Source: Gammaproteobacteria bacterium
Lineage (GTDB): Bacteria; Pseudomonadota; Gammaproteobacteria; Xanthomonadales; SZUA-36
Reading direction: 5' to 3'
NCBI GenBank assembly: GCA_021772915.1
Contig: JAJFLB010000055.1
Location: forward strand, 1-64,000
Length of the DNA stretch: 64,000 nucleotides
Shown: in pieces, positions 16,520 to 25,222 of the stretch
Numbering within the stretch: the first letter of the stretch is position 1
Layout: every line of letters begins with the position of its first letter
The notes under the pieces: model-generated
Databases searched by the model: none
The model's input: only the letters and a program-made list of their open reading frames with translations
What the model was told of the DNA's origin: nothing
Position numbers and translations under genes: made by a program

Positions 16520-18796
16520 TTAGTTGAAAACGTAACGGTATTGCAAACCCCACCTGGCCGGTTCATTGATGAAACCGGTCAAGTTGTTGAAATCAATACC
16601 GCCAACGATGACTTCCTCATCGGTAATGTTTCGACCAAACACGGAAACTTCGTGCCCTCCCCAAATGTAACCTGCCCGCAGACCAAGCTCAGTCAACGAC
16701 TTTCCGGTGAACTCGACCGCTTCATAGAGGAAGAAATTGACTTTATCACGGTAAGCAAGGTCACCGAAAATGTAGAACTCACCGTTTTCAGTCTGCTGGC
16801 TCCAGCGGCCCGTGAGGTTCACGATCCACTCGGGCGCCTGTGGCAGGGAATTGCCGTTGATCAATACCGAGCCCGCAACCGGTCCCGCAGGATTTAATAA
16901 AGTGCATGGCGTCAATGGCCCACCACAGGGTGTTACAGCGAGATTTGAATCATTGATCTGAGTGTCGTTATAACTAATGCCTGCAGTCAACAGGAAATTG
17001 TCACTCAACAGGGCTTCCAAATCCAGCTCAATACCCTTACCCTCAACTTCGTTTGCATTGATGACCTGATTAAAGTTGGCAGCCCCACCCACAGCAGTCA
17101 GTTGTGCATCATCCACGGTGTAAAAGAAAACATTGGCGTTGGCCCTTACCCTGCCGCCGGCGAGCGTGGCTTTGACACCCGCTTCCCAGGATATGGAAGT
17201 TTCCGAATCCGCCACTGAAACCGTATCACCAAACAACAAACGACCCTGGATACTGGGTGCTCTGAAGCCCTTGGCAACCCGGCCATAAACATTGACATCC
17301 TCATTGACCGCATGGGTCAGGCTGAGGTCCCAGCTGATTTCAGAATCATCGGCGGTCGTGGTGATCGGACCAATTGGAGGGACACCCAGGAATGCCAGCG
17401 GCGAAAGAAAACGCTCTGCGCTAAAGTCCTTACTGTCGTCTGAGTAACGGAGACCTACATTCAGTGTTGTACTGTCACTGATTTCATAATCAAGCGCCCC
17501 AAACACCGCCCAGGCCTCAGTTTGCTGTTGCTGCAGCACCTGGCCGTTGACACCGCCACCAAACAAGGAGGCGTAATTAAAGGTATCAATGGTGAGATCT
17601 TCATCAAAGTAGAAAAAACCGAACTGCCAGTCGAGCGCGCCCCAATCATTGGATGACAATCGCAATTCCTGGGTAAACTGATCGTGGTCGGGCACACCAT
17701 CGGCGGATTCTGCATCAAAAGGCACCAGCCCCGGACCGCCCGAACCGATCACAAAGATCCCACCAAATCCACCATCGATATCACCCCGACTGAAAGCATC
17801 GATGGTTTCATAACCGGTAACGGACGTTAGCGTGGTTGAACCCAGATCCCATTCCAGTCTGGCCAATCCACCATAGGTTTCAACTTCCTGCACATTGGCA
17901 CCGTCAATTGAGACTGCGTCCTGCTCAAAATGCGAGGCAAAATTATTACTACCCGATTCGATGATATTGGCACGGAAAAGCCGGGCCGTACCTTCAAGAT
18001 CGCGCACATGGGCACTGAACAAGGCAGTGAAGCTACCGCCATTGTCGTAGGCGAATTGCACACGTCCGGCCCACTCATCAAATCCACCCAGCGCCTCTTC
18101 CTCACCGGTAAAATCATTGTCTACCCAGTCATCCCGGGACATGAAGATAAGCGAAAGCCTGGCAGACCAACTGTCACTCAGGGCACCACCAAATGCGGCT
18201 TCAGAGGTTGTGTTGGCATCGGTACCGTAAGAAAACGCAACATAGCCAGTGGTTTCCTGTGAAGGCTTGACAGAGTCAACCTTGACCAGACCGGCTGGTG
18301 TATTACGGCCAAACAATGTGCCTTGAGGTCCGCGAGGAACCTCGATACGTTCAACGTCAAATATTGGGAAACCCTTCAGCATCGGGTTTTCCTGGACCAC
18401 TTCGTCGTATATCAATGACACCGGTTGCGATGCGTTGATATCAAAATCCGTGTTACCCCAGCCACGGATGTAAAAGCGCGGGAACGCGCGGCCGAATGAC
18501 GACTCTATATTCAGACTGGGAATCTTGCCACGCAGAAACCGGATGTCTGCACCGGTCCCGGAAGTCAGCATGTTGAGTTTCTCGTTGCTCAATGTGGAAA
18601 TGGACAGAGCCACGTCCTGTACACTTTCTTCACGCTTGGTGGCGGTCACGATAATCTCTTCGAGTATGCCGGCGGGTGCCGCCTGTTGGTCCTGGGCGTA
18701 AATGGCGGGAGAAAAAAGAGTGATGGTTGCTGTTATTGCAGCATAAAACAGTGAATATCCGGAATATATTTTGACTTTGCTAGGATTCATTTTCAT
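16520..18796 (-). CDS. TonB-dependent outer-membrane receptor, 758 aa
   Basis: The order is a signal peptide (SLFYAAITATITLFSPAIYA), a TonB box (LEEIIVTATKREESVQDV), a plug domain with VPRGPQGTLFGRNTPAGLVKV, and a barrel ending in QYRYVFN. The motif set is that of the large IroN/FecA-like marine subfamily. The open frame continues about 77 codons further upstream, but that part has no receptor features and overlaps the opposite methyltransferase gene. The ATG at 18796 with AAAGGCGA just before it is the better start. Together with the receptor at 10211 it brackets the secreted propeller gene. The substrate is unknown. Confidence 0.92.
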   Translation of the reverse strand: MKMNPSKVKIYSGYSLFYAAITATITLFSPAIYAQDQQAAPAGILEEIIVTATKREESVQDVALSISTLSNEKLNMLTSGTGADIRFLRGKIPSLNIESSFGRAFPRFYIRGWGNTDFDINASQPVSLIYDEVVQENPMLKGFPIFDVERIEVPRGPQGTLFGRNTPAGLVKVDSVKPSQETTGYVAFSYGTDANTTSEAAFGGALSDSWSARLSLIFMSRDDWVDNDFTGEEEALGGFDEWAGRVQFAYDNGGSFTALFSAHVRDLEGTARLFRANIIESGSNNFASHFEQDAVSIDGANVQEVETYGGLARLEWDLGSTTLTSVTGYETIDAFSRGDIDGGFGGIFVIGSGGPGLVPFDAESADGVPDHDQFTQELRLSSNDWGALDWQFGFFYFDEDLTIDTFNYASLFGGGVNGQVLQQQQTEAWAVFGALDYEISDSTTLNVGLRYSDDSKDFSAERFLSPLAFLGVPPIGPITTTADDSEISWDLSLTHAVNEDVNVYGRVAKGFRAPSIQGRLLFGDTVSVADSETSISWEAGVKATLAGGRVRANANVFFYTVDDAQLTAVGGAANFNQVINANEVEGKGIELDLEALLSDNFLLTAGISYNDTQINDSNLAVTPCGGPLTPCTLLNPAGPVAGSVLINGNSLPQAPEWIVNLTGRWSQQTENGEFYIFGDLAYRDKVNFFLYEAVEFTGKSLTELGLRAGYIWGGHEVSVFGRNITDEEVIVGGIDFNNLTGFINEPARWGLQYRYVFN

Positions 18797-18919
18797 TCGC
18801 CTTTGTTGCGGGTTGCGCCATGCGCAAGTATATACCAAATCCACATTTCTGGATTGAAAAACGGTAACATCTGGGGCAGCTAGAACCCTGTTCAGAACGC
18901 CGCGATCCAAGGAGACATT

Positions 18920-19615
18920 TTGAAGGTCGACCCCCTGTTTGATGAATGGCGCGCCTACCAGAAAATGCTGGAACATGACCATATGTACCACCGTGCACTC
19001 TTTGGGCGTCTGAAACTTGAAATTCAACAGCGTTTCTGTGACTCACTGGCCATTCTTGATCTCGGCTGTGGGGACGTGTCCCCGATACGACCCTTGCTTG
19101 AGACTCTCCCCGTCCACAGGTACTTTGGTATCGATCAGTCCGAGACGGCACTTTCCCATGCTGAAGCGAGGCTGTCGTCACTGGATATCCAATACCGACT
19201 GCATACAGGTGATTTGCACGAAACACTACAATCGGTTAATGAAGGATTTGATGTCGTCGTTGCCAGTTTTTCCCTCCACCACCTTGAAACCGCACGGGCC
19301 AAACAGCAGGTGCTGGCAGCCTGCCATCGTGTGCTGAAGCCCGCTGGAATGGTGGCAATCATCGATGTGTTCAAAACCGAGGGAGAAAGACGGGAATCCT
19401 ATCTGTCCCGCTGGGTGGATTTTGCCAAGAAAAGCTATCTGTCTCTGGATCCCGAAGAAGTGGCCAGCCTGGTGGAGCATGTGCACGCCAATGACTTTCC
19501 GGAGGCCCTGTCCACCTACCAATCCATCGGTCGTGCTGCGGGTTTCGATAACTTTGCAGTGCTAATGCAAGACAAGGAAAAATTCAATCACCTGGTGACA
19601 CTCACAACCGCTTAG
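18920..19615 (+). CDS. Class I SAM-dependent methyltransferase, 231 aa
   Basis: Contains the SAM-binding motif I ILDLGCGDVSPI near residue 40-52, an acidic residue after the second strand (FGIDQSETAL), and the motif DVVVASFSLHHLE. This makes it a UbiE/Methyltransf_11-like enzyme. The start is a TTG at 18920 with a good AAGGAG 5 bases before it. It is divergent from the TonB receptor and converges on apbE. The substrate is not evident; small metabolites are usual for this group. Confidence 0.82.
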   Translation: MKVDPLFDEWRAYQKMLEHDHMYHRALFGRLKLEIQQRFCDSLAILDLGCGDVSPIRPLLETLPVHRYFGIDQSETALSHAEARLSSLDIQYRLHTGDLHETLQSVNEGFDVVVASFSLHHLETARAKQQVLAACHRVLKPAGMVAIIDVFKTEGERRESYLSRWVDFAKKSYLSLDPEEVASLVEHVHANDFPEALSTYQSIGRAAGFDNFAVLMQDKEKFNHLVTLTTA

Positions 19616-19625
19616 TGGCTGGGGT

Positions 19626-20687
19626 TTACTCTTCCCCCGAATGTTCGTCTATTGGAACAATTACCCGTACAACATCCCCGGTGAAGTGTATTCTCTTCGC
19701 CATTTCCGGTGTCAGATGGACCGTTCCCGACTCATCCACAACCGCCACCTGGTCCAGACCCAGCGCGCGAGCCACCGCAGGCCACCCCTCCAGACCGGCC
19801 ACCACCAACGCCGTTGACGCCGCATCCGCCAGCAGGCCTTTATCGGTAATCACCGTGACCGAAGCTACGTCTTGTGCCGGCCAGCCGCTGTGTGGGTCCA
19901 GGATGTGCGGATAACGTTCCTGTTCATCCTGTCGAAAACGTGCGTAGTTTCCCGACGTAAATACAGCCTCATCACCACGCACCTCCACCGTACCGATGTT
20001 GCCACCAGCGGGTCTTTTAACCGCTACCCGCCACGACCGGTCCCCGTGATGCCCCATTGCACGTAAATCGCCACCGGCATTCACAATGGCGTTGGTGATG
20101 CCCCGTTGTTGCAGGTGCCCGATTGCCAGGTCCACGGCGTAGCCCTTGGCAATGCCGCCAAAGTCCAGTTGCACCACCGGGTTGTCAGACCGGAGTTGTA
20201 AACCGTCAATATGAATGTCACGGCTCGAAGGCCGCGACTCAAGCAAGGCACTGATTTGTTTTTGAGCAGGGGGCGGACCGATAATCGGGTAGTCAGAAGT
20301 GTGGAATCCCCATAACCTGATCAACGCACCGATAGCCGGATTAAAGCGGCCACCAGTACGCTCTTCAATCCATTGTGATTGACGTACGATTGCGACGATG
20401 TCTTCGTCTGCTGTTGCGGGCTGCCCCTGGGTAAAGGCGTTGTTGATCTCCGTCAGCCGACCCGGCTCCCAGGCATGCAAGTCCCGGTGCATGGCGTGGA
20501 ACAGTTGCTGGATTTCTGCAAAGACGCGATTACCCTGCTCTTCTGTGACCCCCCAGAGCTTGATCTCCACGATGGTACCGAAAACAAACAAGCTCGCGCT
20601 TTGTTCTTCATCTTGCTGACACCCGGTCAGCACCAACAAGCAGGCAACTGCAGTCAACAAAAGTTTGGACACGACCGACGACACCAC
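19626..20687 (-). CDS. apbE: FAD:protein FMN transferase, lipoprotein
   Basis: ApbE transfers FMN from FAD onto threonines of RnfD and RnfG in the periplasm. Typical motifs are LDFGGIAKGYAVD, NAGGDLRAMG and YPHILDPHSGWPA. An N-terminal lipobox (LVLTGC) marks it as membrane-anchored. The open frame runs further upstream, but that stretch crosses the palindromic repeat pair at 20707-20764 and lacks protein features. GTG codons at 20687, 20684 or 20672 are the plausible starts, none with a strong ribosome site. It is the last gene of the kor-rnf operon, and both predicted acceptors (T-G-A-T in RnfG, S-A-T in RnfD) are encoded in the same operon. Confidence 0.88.
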   Translation of the reverse strand: MVSSVVSKLLLTAVACLLVLTGCQQDEEQSASLFVFGTIVEIKLWGVTEEQGNRVFAEIQQLFHAMHRDLHAWEPGRLTEINNAFTQGQPATADEDIVAIVRQSQWIEERTGGRFNPAIGALIRLWGFHTSDYPIIGPPPAQKQISALLESRPSSRDIHIDGLQLRSDNPVVQLDFGGIAKGYAVDLAIGHLQQRGITNAIVNAGGDLRAMGHHGDRSWRVAVKRPAGGNIGTVEVRGDEAVFTSGNYARFRQDEQERYPHILDPHSGWPAQDVASVTVITDKGLLADAASTALVVAGLEGWPAVARALGLDQVAVVDESGTVHLTPEMAKRIHFTGDVVRVIVPIDEHSGEE

Positions 20688-20706
20688 GTTGGGATTTGTT
20701 CTGTGT

Positions 20707-20764
20707 GGGACCGACGAAGAATTCGTCGGGAACGGTTCCCGACGAGCGAGCTCGTCGGTCCTAC
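20707..20764. repeat. Pair of palindromic REP-like repeats, copies B1 and B2
   Basis: GGGACCGACGAAGAATTCGT followed by CGGGAAC, then directly GGTTCCCGACGAGCGAGCTC followed by GTCGGTCCTAC. These are two copies of the family, back to back in opposite orientation. They lie between the small Cys-rich gene and apbE and overlap the last codon of the former. Confidence 0.8.
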
Positions 20765-20931
20765 GGGTCCTGCGAGGATGAGGTGTTCTCATTTTCTTTC
20801 TTGCATTCAGATTTATCGACACATCCGGTACAACCAGAGCAAACGGCTGCACTTTGCCCACGGCGATGGGTGAGACCAAATCCCACGAACAGCACAATCA
20901 AAAGGATCAGGGGGACTATATAGTCTTGCAT
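20761..20931 (-). CDS. Small Cys-rich membrane protein between rnfA and apbE, 56 aa
   Basis: One N-terminal transmembrane helix (YIVPLILLIVLFVGFGL) is followed by a short tail with a cysteine cluster C-S-G-C-T-G-C then C (residues about 31-43). The tail ends in a Ser/Glu-rich segment. The ATG at 20931 has AAAGGAATTG before it. The gene sits 10 bases after rnfA. This is the position that nqrM, the iron-delivering maturation factor of the related Na+-NQR, holds near apbE in nqr operons. It is not an obvious NqrM by sequence and could equally be a FeoB-associated-type Cys-rich protein. A role in maturing the RnfA/RnfE iron centre is inference. Confidence 0.65.
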   Translation of the reverse strand: MQDYIVPLILLIVLFVGFGLTHRRGQSAAVCSGCTGCVDKSECKKENENTSSSQDP

Positions 20932-20941
20932 TTCAATTCCT

Positions 20942-21517
20942 TTACAAGAGCCCGGCAAAACCCATAAACGCCAGGGACAAACTGCCGGCGATAATCAGCA
21001 CCAGACCGGTGCCCTTGGCGATCCCGGGGACATCTGACAACTCAACGGTCTCACGAATCGAGGCCATGAGCACCAGCGCCAGAGTAAGACCAAGACCGGC
21101 GCCCACTGCAAAAACCAGCCCTTGCAAGAATCCGTAGCCCCGATTGGTCTGAAAGATTGCCAGGCCAAAAATGGCACAGTTGGTGGTCATCAACGGCAGG
21201 AATATTCCCAATGCGCGAAACAGGGTTGGCGAGAGTTTCTTGACCACCATCTCTACTATCTGCACCAGTGATGCGACCACGATAATAAAAGAAATAATAC
21301 GCAAGTAGGGTGCTGATTCGAGAATAAAGGCATTGAGCACCCAGGCGCTCAGGGAGGTCAGTACCAGCACGAAAATGTTGGCCAACCCCATCCGCAGTGC
21401 CGTCTCCACCCGTGCAGAAACCCCCATAAACGGGCACAACCCCAGGAACATGGCGAGGGTAAAGTTGTTCACAACCATGGCGGAGAAGAAAATCGAAAAA
21501 AGTGTTTGATCACTCAT
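20942..21517 (-). CDS. rnfA: Rnf complex membrane subunit RnfA
   Basis: A 191-residue protein with six hydrophobic helices. It carries the paired motifs FLGLCPFMGV (Cys28) and TTNCAIFG (Cys114), whose cysteines ligate the membrane [2Fe-2S] centre shared between RnfA and RnfE. Length and motifs match the RnfA/NqrE family closely. It overlaps rnfE by four bases (ATGA), which implies translational coupling. The product is part of the ferredoxin:NAD+ oxidoreductase that couples electron flow to Na+ or H+ translocation. Confidence 0.93.
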   Translation of the reverse strand: MSDQTLFSIFFSAMVVNNFTLAMFLGLCPFMGVSARVETALRMGLANIFVLVLTSLSAWVLNAFILESAPYLRIISFIIVVASLVQIVEMVVKKLSPTLFRALGIFLPLMTTNCAIFGLAIFQTNRGYGFLQGLVFAVGAGLGLTLALVLMASIRETVELSDVPGIAKGTGLVLIIAGSLSLAFMGFAGLL

Positions 21518-22155
21518 ACCGATTCCTCCGTTATCTCACTTTCTTTCAGCTTCGATTTCTGCCGCGCTTCAACATAACCCATGGCCAACAGGATAAACCC
21601 CAGGGTCAGAAAACCACCTGCCGGCAATACCATGATCACCCATGGTTCAAAGTTCGGACCAAATAGTGAGTATTCAAGAAAGCTGCCGGTGCCCAGGATT
21701 TCGCGGAAACCACCCATCATGACCAGAGCAATGGTAAAGCCAATACCCGTTCCCATGGCATCGAGCAAGGAACGGGAGACATTGTTCTTGGCGGAAAAAG
21801 CTTCCTGGCGTCCGAGAATCATGCAATTCACCACGATCAGGGCAATAAATGCCCCCAGCTCTTTGTGTTGTACCGGTGCATAGGCCTGTAAAAGCATGTC
21901 AGCCAGGGTCACGAAGGTCGCAATCACCAGGATATAAGACGAAATACGAACCTCCTTGGGGATAAACTGCTTGCAACTTGAAACCAGCACGCTCGAGCAA
22001 CAGATCACAAAGAAGGTCGCCGCACTCATGGCGAGGGCATTTTTCACACTGTTGGTCACAGCCAACGCCGGGCACAGACCCAACATCTGGATGAGTACCG
22101 GATTCTCATCCCAGATGCCGCGAATGAAATCTTGAGAGGGACTTGTGGTTCTCAC
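21514..22155 (-). CDS. rnfE: Rnf complex membrane subunit RnfE
   Basis: A 213-residue homologue and membrane partner of RnfA, with MLGLCPALAVT (Cys28) and VNCMILGRQEAF (Cys111) as the pseudo-symmetric cysteine motifs. Six transmembrane helices are followed by a charged C-terminus. It overlaps rnfG upstream and rnfA downstream by four bases each. RnfE rather than NqrD is called because of the surrounding Rnf-specific genes, notably rnfB and rnfC. Confidence 0.92.
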   Translation of the reverse strand: MRTTSPSQDFIRGIWDENPVLIQMLGLCPALAVTNSVKNALAMSAATFFVICCSSVLVSSCKQFIPKEVRISSYILVIATFVTLADMLLQAYAPVQHKELGAFIALIVVNCMILGRQEAFSAKNNVSRSLLDAMGTGIGFTIALVMMGGFREILGTGSFLEYSLFGPNFEPWVIMVLPAGGFLTLGFILLAMGYVEARQKSKLKESEITEESV

Positions 22156-22865
22156 TGCTGCGCCTCCTCATCTGCCGTGTCCGCGGGTGCCGGTGGAATC
22201 CCCTGAACGACTACAGGCATCCATTCTTCCATGCCGTGGTTAATGATATCGATAATTGCCTTGGAAGAGATTGTTGCCCCGGTAATGGTATCGATCTCAT
22301 TGGCAAGTCCTTTGCCCGCACCCGGCTTAACACCAACAAGTGGGGTTTGGGGGCCAGCAAAAAACTGCTCAACGAATGCCAAATCTTTATAAATCTTGTC
22401 TCCAAGACCCGGTGTTTCCTTGCTGTCCAGCACCTTCATACCGGTCAATTTTCGGCTTGTCGGATCAAAGCCGAAAATGACCTGGATAATATCCTGGAAT
22501 CCGGACTCTCCGCGCGAAATTGCCACACCCCGAATCCCGCTTTCGGCGTTGTAGCCAATGTACACACGCTTATACTCGCTTTCCTTTGCATCCTCCGGCA
22601 GGGTCAGGGACAGTGACTTGTTGACCAGATAATACGTGTTATAGCGCACCGACCCCGGCAACACCTCGTAAACGGCTATGCGAAGTTGTTCTGCTTTGTA
22701 TTTATCAATAATGGGCTTGGTGTGCTGGTTCACCAACACGATCAAAAGACCCGCCAGGGTGCCGGCTACTGCCAGGGTGGCAACCAGGCGGAAGGTCGAG
22801 ACCTCCTTTTCAACCGGAGTCTGCCCGGATACAGAAGTTTCTGGGGTTTGATCAGTGTCGGTCAC
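22152..22865 (-). CDS. rnfG: Rnf complex flavoprotein subunit RnfG
   Basis: One N-terminal transmembrane helix (about 27-46) anchors a periplasmic FMN-binding domain. The flavinylation motif is D-T-I-T-G-A-T-I-S-S, with Thr198 as the residue predicted to carry FMN. The C-terminus is Pro/Glu-rich. Length (237) is typical. It is co-translated with rnfD and rnfE through ATGA overlaps. It relays electrons from RnfD toward RnfA/RnfE in the complex. Confidence 0.92.
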   Translation of the reverse strand: MTDTDQTPETSVSGQTPVEKEVSTFRLVATLAVAGTLAGLLIVLVNQHTKPIIDKYKAEQLRIAVYEVLPGSVRYNTYYLVNKSLSLTLPEDAKESEYKRVYIGYNAESGIRGVAISRGESGFQDIIQVIFGFDPTSRKLTGMKVLDSKETPGLGDKIYKDLAFVEQFFAGPQTPLVGVKPGAGKGLANEIDTITGATISSKAIIDIINHGMEEWMPVVVQGIPPAPADTADEEAQQ

Positions 22866-23875
22866 GACCCGGTCTCCTTCTTCTTTCCGCTTGTTCCGAA
22901 TAAGCGTGGTTGTGTTGCACGATTAATAAAAGGAACCAAGGCGTTCATCAACAAGATGGCGTACATCATGCCTTCCGGGAGCCCACCCCAGATACGGATC
23001 ACGGTGACCAGAAAACCGATACCAAAGCCAAACAACCAACAACCCAAGTTGGTAACAGGAGAAGTCACCATATCGGTTGCCATATAGATCGCGCCGAGCA
23101 TTACACCACCGGCGAACAACATGAACAGGGGTGGAAATTGTGAGACGCCCAGAACATAGAAGAGACCTGAAACTACGAATATGGAAACAAAAATGCTGAT
23201 CGGGATATGCCAATTCAGATGTCCCCGCAGCGCCAGGTAAAGACCACCAAGCAAAAGCAGCAGGGCCGAGGTCTCACCCAGGGACCCACCGGTCGTGCCA
23301 AAGAACAAATCCAGCAATGGCGTCACCACCGGATCGTCCTCAAATTTCAGATTACCCAGCGGGGTCGCCGAGGTTGCCGCGTCCACGACCGGACTCATAA
23401 ACGGCAGCGCGAAATTGTCCCCCTGTAAGACCCACCAATTGTCCGTTTTTGCAGGCCAGGTCGTAATTGCCACTGGAAAAGCCGCCTGCAAGAAAGCGCG
23501 TCCAACCAGTGCCGGATTGAAAACGTTTTGCCCCAGACCGCCAAACACGAGCTTGCCGAAAGCCATCCCGAACGCACCACCCAAAAATGCCATCCATAAC
23601 GGAAAACCCGGTGGCAGGGTCAAACCCAACAACAGGCCGGTAATCATCGCTGACCCGTCTGCCAGAGATCCGGGACGGGAGCCAAATAACCGCTCCGTCA
23701 CCAGGCAACCCGCCGCGCTGGCAAGTAATACCAGGATCGCACTGGGGCCAAAGAAATAGACCGAAGCCGCCACCACCGGTACCAGACTCATGACCACCGA
23801 CCACATGATCCGGACGGTAGACTCAGCCGAGCGCACATGGGGTGAAGCGGTCAGTTTTACGATGGAGTCGGTCAT
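22862..23875 (-). CDS. rnfD: Rnf complex flavoprotein membrane subunit RnfD
   Basis: A polytopic NqrB/RnfD-family protein of 337 residues. The covalent FMN site is VDAATSATPLGN, with Thr171 as acceptor. Conserved family segments GGLGQNVFNPALVGRAFLQ and LADGSAMITGLLLGLTLPP are present. The start is the ATG at 23875, overlapping the rnfC stop (ATGA). A longer upstream frame exists but would run inside rnfC. It overlaps rnfG by four bases. Confidence 0.93.
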   Translation of the reverse strand: MTDSIVKLTASPHVRSAESTVRIMWSVVMSLVPVVAASVYFFGPSAILVLLASAAGCLVTERLFGSRPGSLADGSAMITGLLLGLTLPPGFPLWMAFLGGAFGMAFGKLVFGGLGQNVFNPALVGRAFLQAAFPVAITTWPAKTDNWWVLQGDNFALPFMSPVVDAATSATPLGNLKFEDDPVVTPLLDLFFGTTGGSLGETSALLLLLGGLYLALRGHLNWHIPISIFVSIFVVSGLFYVLGVSQFPPLFMLFAGGVMLGAIYMATDMVTSPVTNLGCWLFGFGIGFLVTVIRIWGGLPEGMMYAILLMNALVPFINRATQPRLFGTSGKKKETGS

Positions 23876-25200
23876 GCCAGCTTGGCCAGTCTGCCCAATT
23901 GGACCCGGGATGCGGCAAACAACTGGGATAGAGGAATATTGGACGGACAGACGTATGAGCAGCACCCGCACAACATGCAATCACCCAGGTTTGCATCGGC
24001 CGCCAGTTCCTCAAAACGCTCGGCCTTCGCCAGGGCCCCCATCAACTGTGGATTCAGAAAGACCGGGCAAACCTCCAGGCACTTTCCACAACGGATACAG
24101 GGCAAGATGTCCTGCCGCTTGCATTCATCCCTTGATAGAACAAGCACCCCACCCGTGGCCTTGAGAATTGGTACATCAAGATTGGCTTGGCCAAGACCCA
24201 TCATGGGACCGCCGAAAACTATTTCAGCGGCATCATCGGTCAAGCCGCCACACTGGTTGATTACATCACGCAACCTGGTCCCAAAAGGTATCACCCAGTT
24301 ACCCGGCTTGCGGATGCCACGACCCGTCACTGTTATGATTCTTTCGATAAGCGGTTGCCCCGTGGTAAATACTGCGGCCACATTTGCTGAAGTCGCGACA
24401 TTTTGCACCAGCGCACCAATTGAACTTGGCAGTGCCCCCGACGGCACCTCACGACCCATGACCGCCTTGATTAACATTTTCTCGGCACCCTGCGGGTACT
24501 TTACCTGCAAGGCCTGCACGGTGACATCAAGATCGTGGGGTGCGGTGTTGCGCATCACCTCGATTGCATCGGGCTTATTGGCCTCAACACCAATCACCGC
24601 GCGGCTAATACCAAGTGCCTTGAGCGCAATCCGGATACCCAGGTATACCTTTTCAGGATGTTCCAGCATGGTGCGATGATCCGAGGTCAGATAGGGCTCG
24701 CACTCACAACCGTTGACCAACAACAGATCAATCGGCTGGTCTTTTGGTGGGGTCAGCTTGACGTGAGATGGGAAGGCGGCACCGCCAAGCCCCACAATAC
24801 CGGCCTTGCCAATCTCCCCGGAAAGGTCTTCATCCTCCACTTCTTCCCAGCGTGGAACAATACGTGGTCGCTGCATTTGGGTGGAGTTTGGGTCAACATC
24901 GATACGAATGGACGGCACCATCGTCCCGTTGGGGTGTGGCCATAGTTCGATCGATTTGACCACACCGGAAGCGGTGGCGTGGACCGACGAGGAGATAAAA
25001 CCGGCTGCCTGCGCTATGACATCGCCACGCTCAACACGGTCACCCGCTTGTACCAGGGACTCAGCCGGTGTTCCGATGTGCTGTGACAGGGGAAGGATGA
25101 TCTCATCGGGAAATGGAAACCTCCGGGAGGCGATCCCGGCAGTGATGTCCTTGTGCTCCGGTGGGTGGACCCCGTGTTTGAAACTGAGCAAGCTCTGCAT
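23872..25200 (-). CDS. rnfC: Rnf complex NADH/FMN-binding subunit RnfC
   Basis: A 442-residue peripheral subunit. The nucleotide/FMN site lies in GIVGLGGAAFPSHVK (about 134-148) and NGCECEPYL. Two C-terminal [4Fe-4S] motifs are CIRCGKCLEVCP (368-379) and CMLCGCCSYVCP (408-419). RnfC is the NAD-reducing end of the complex. It starts 22 bases after the nifJ stop and overlaps rnfD. It is shorter than the E. coli RsxC, which has a long repetitive tail, and so is closer to the compact clostridial form. Confidence 0.94.
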   Translation of the reverse strand: MQSLLSFKHGVHPPEHKDITAGIASRRFPFPDEIILPLSQHIGTPAESLVQAGDRVERGDVIAQAAGFISSSVHATASGVVKSIELWPHPNGTMVPSIRIDVDPNSTQMQRPRIVPRWEEVEDEDLSGEIGKAGIVGLGGAAFPSHVKLTPPKDQPIDLLLVNGCECEPYLTSDHRTMLEHPEKVYLGIRIALKALGISRAVIGVEANKPDAIEVMRNTAPHDLDVTVQALQVKYPQGAEKMLIKAVMGREVPSGALPSSIGALVQNVATSANVAAVFTTGQPLIERIITVTGRGIRKPGNWVIPFGTRLRDVINQCGGLTDDAAEIVFGGPMMGLGQANLDVPILKATGGVLVLSRDECKRQDILPCIRCGKCLEVCPVFLNPQLMGALAKAERFEELAADANLGDCMLCGCCSYVCPSNIPLSQLFAASRVQLGRLAKLA

Positions 25201-25222
25201 TTTAACTCTCAGTCCCTGGTGG

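Noticed and set aside
18797-19027. 77-codon N-terminal extension of the second TonB receptor
   Set aside because: It overlaps the divergent methyltransferase gene, has no receptor features, and the signal peptide begins after 18796.
20688-20897. 70-codon N-terminal extension of ApbE
   Set aside because: It runs through the palindromic repeat pair and into the small Cys-rich gene; the lipoprotein signal starts after it.
23882-24679. Rightward 265-codon frame opposite rnfC
   Set aside because: It is an antisense shadow; rnfC on the other strand has complete iron-sulfur and nucleotide motifs.
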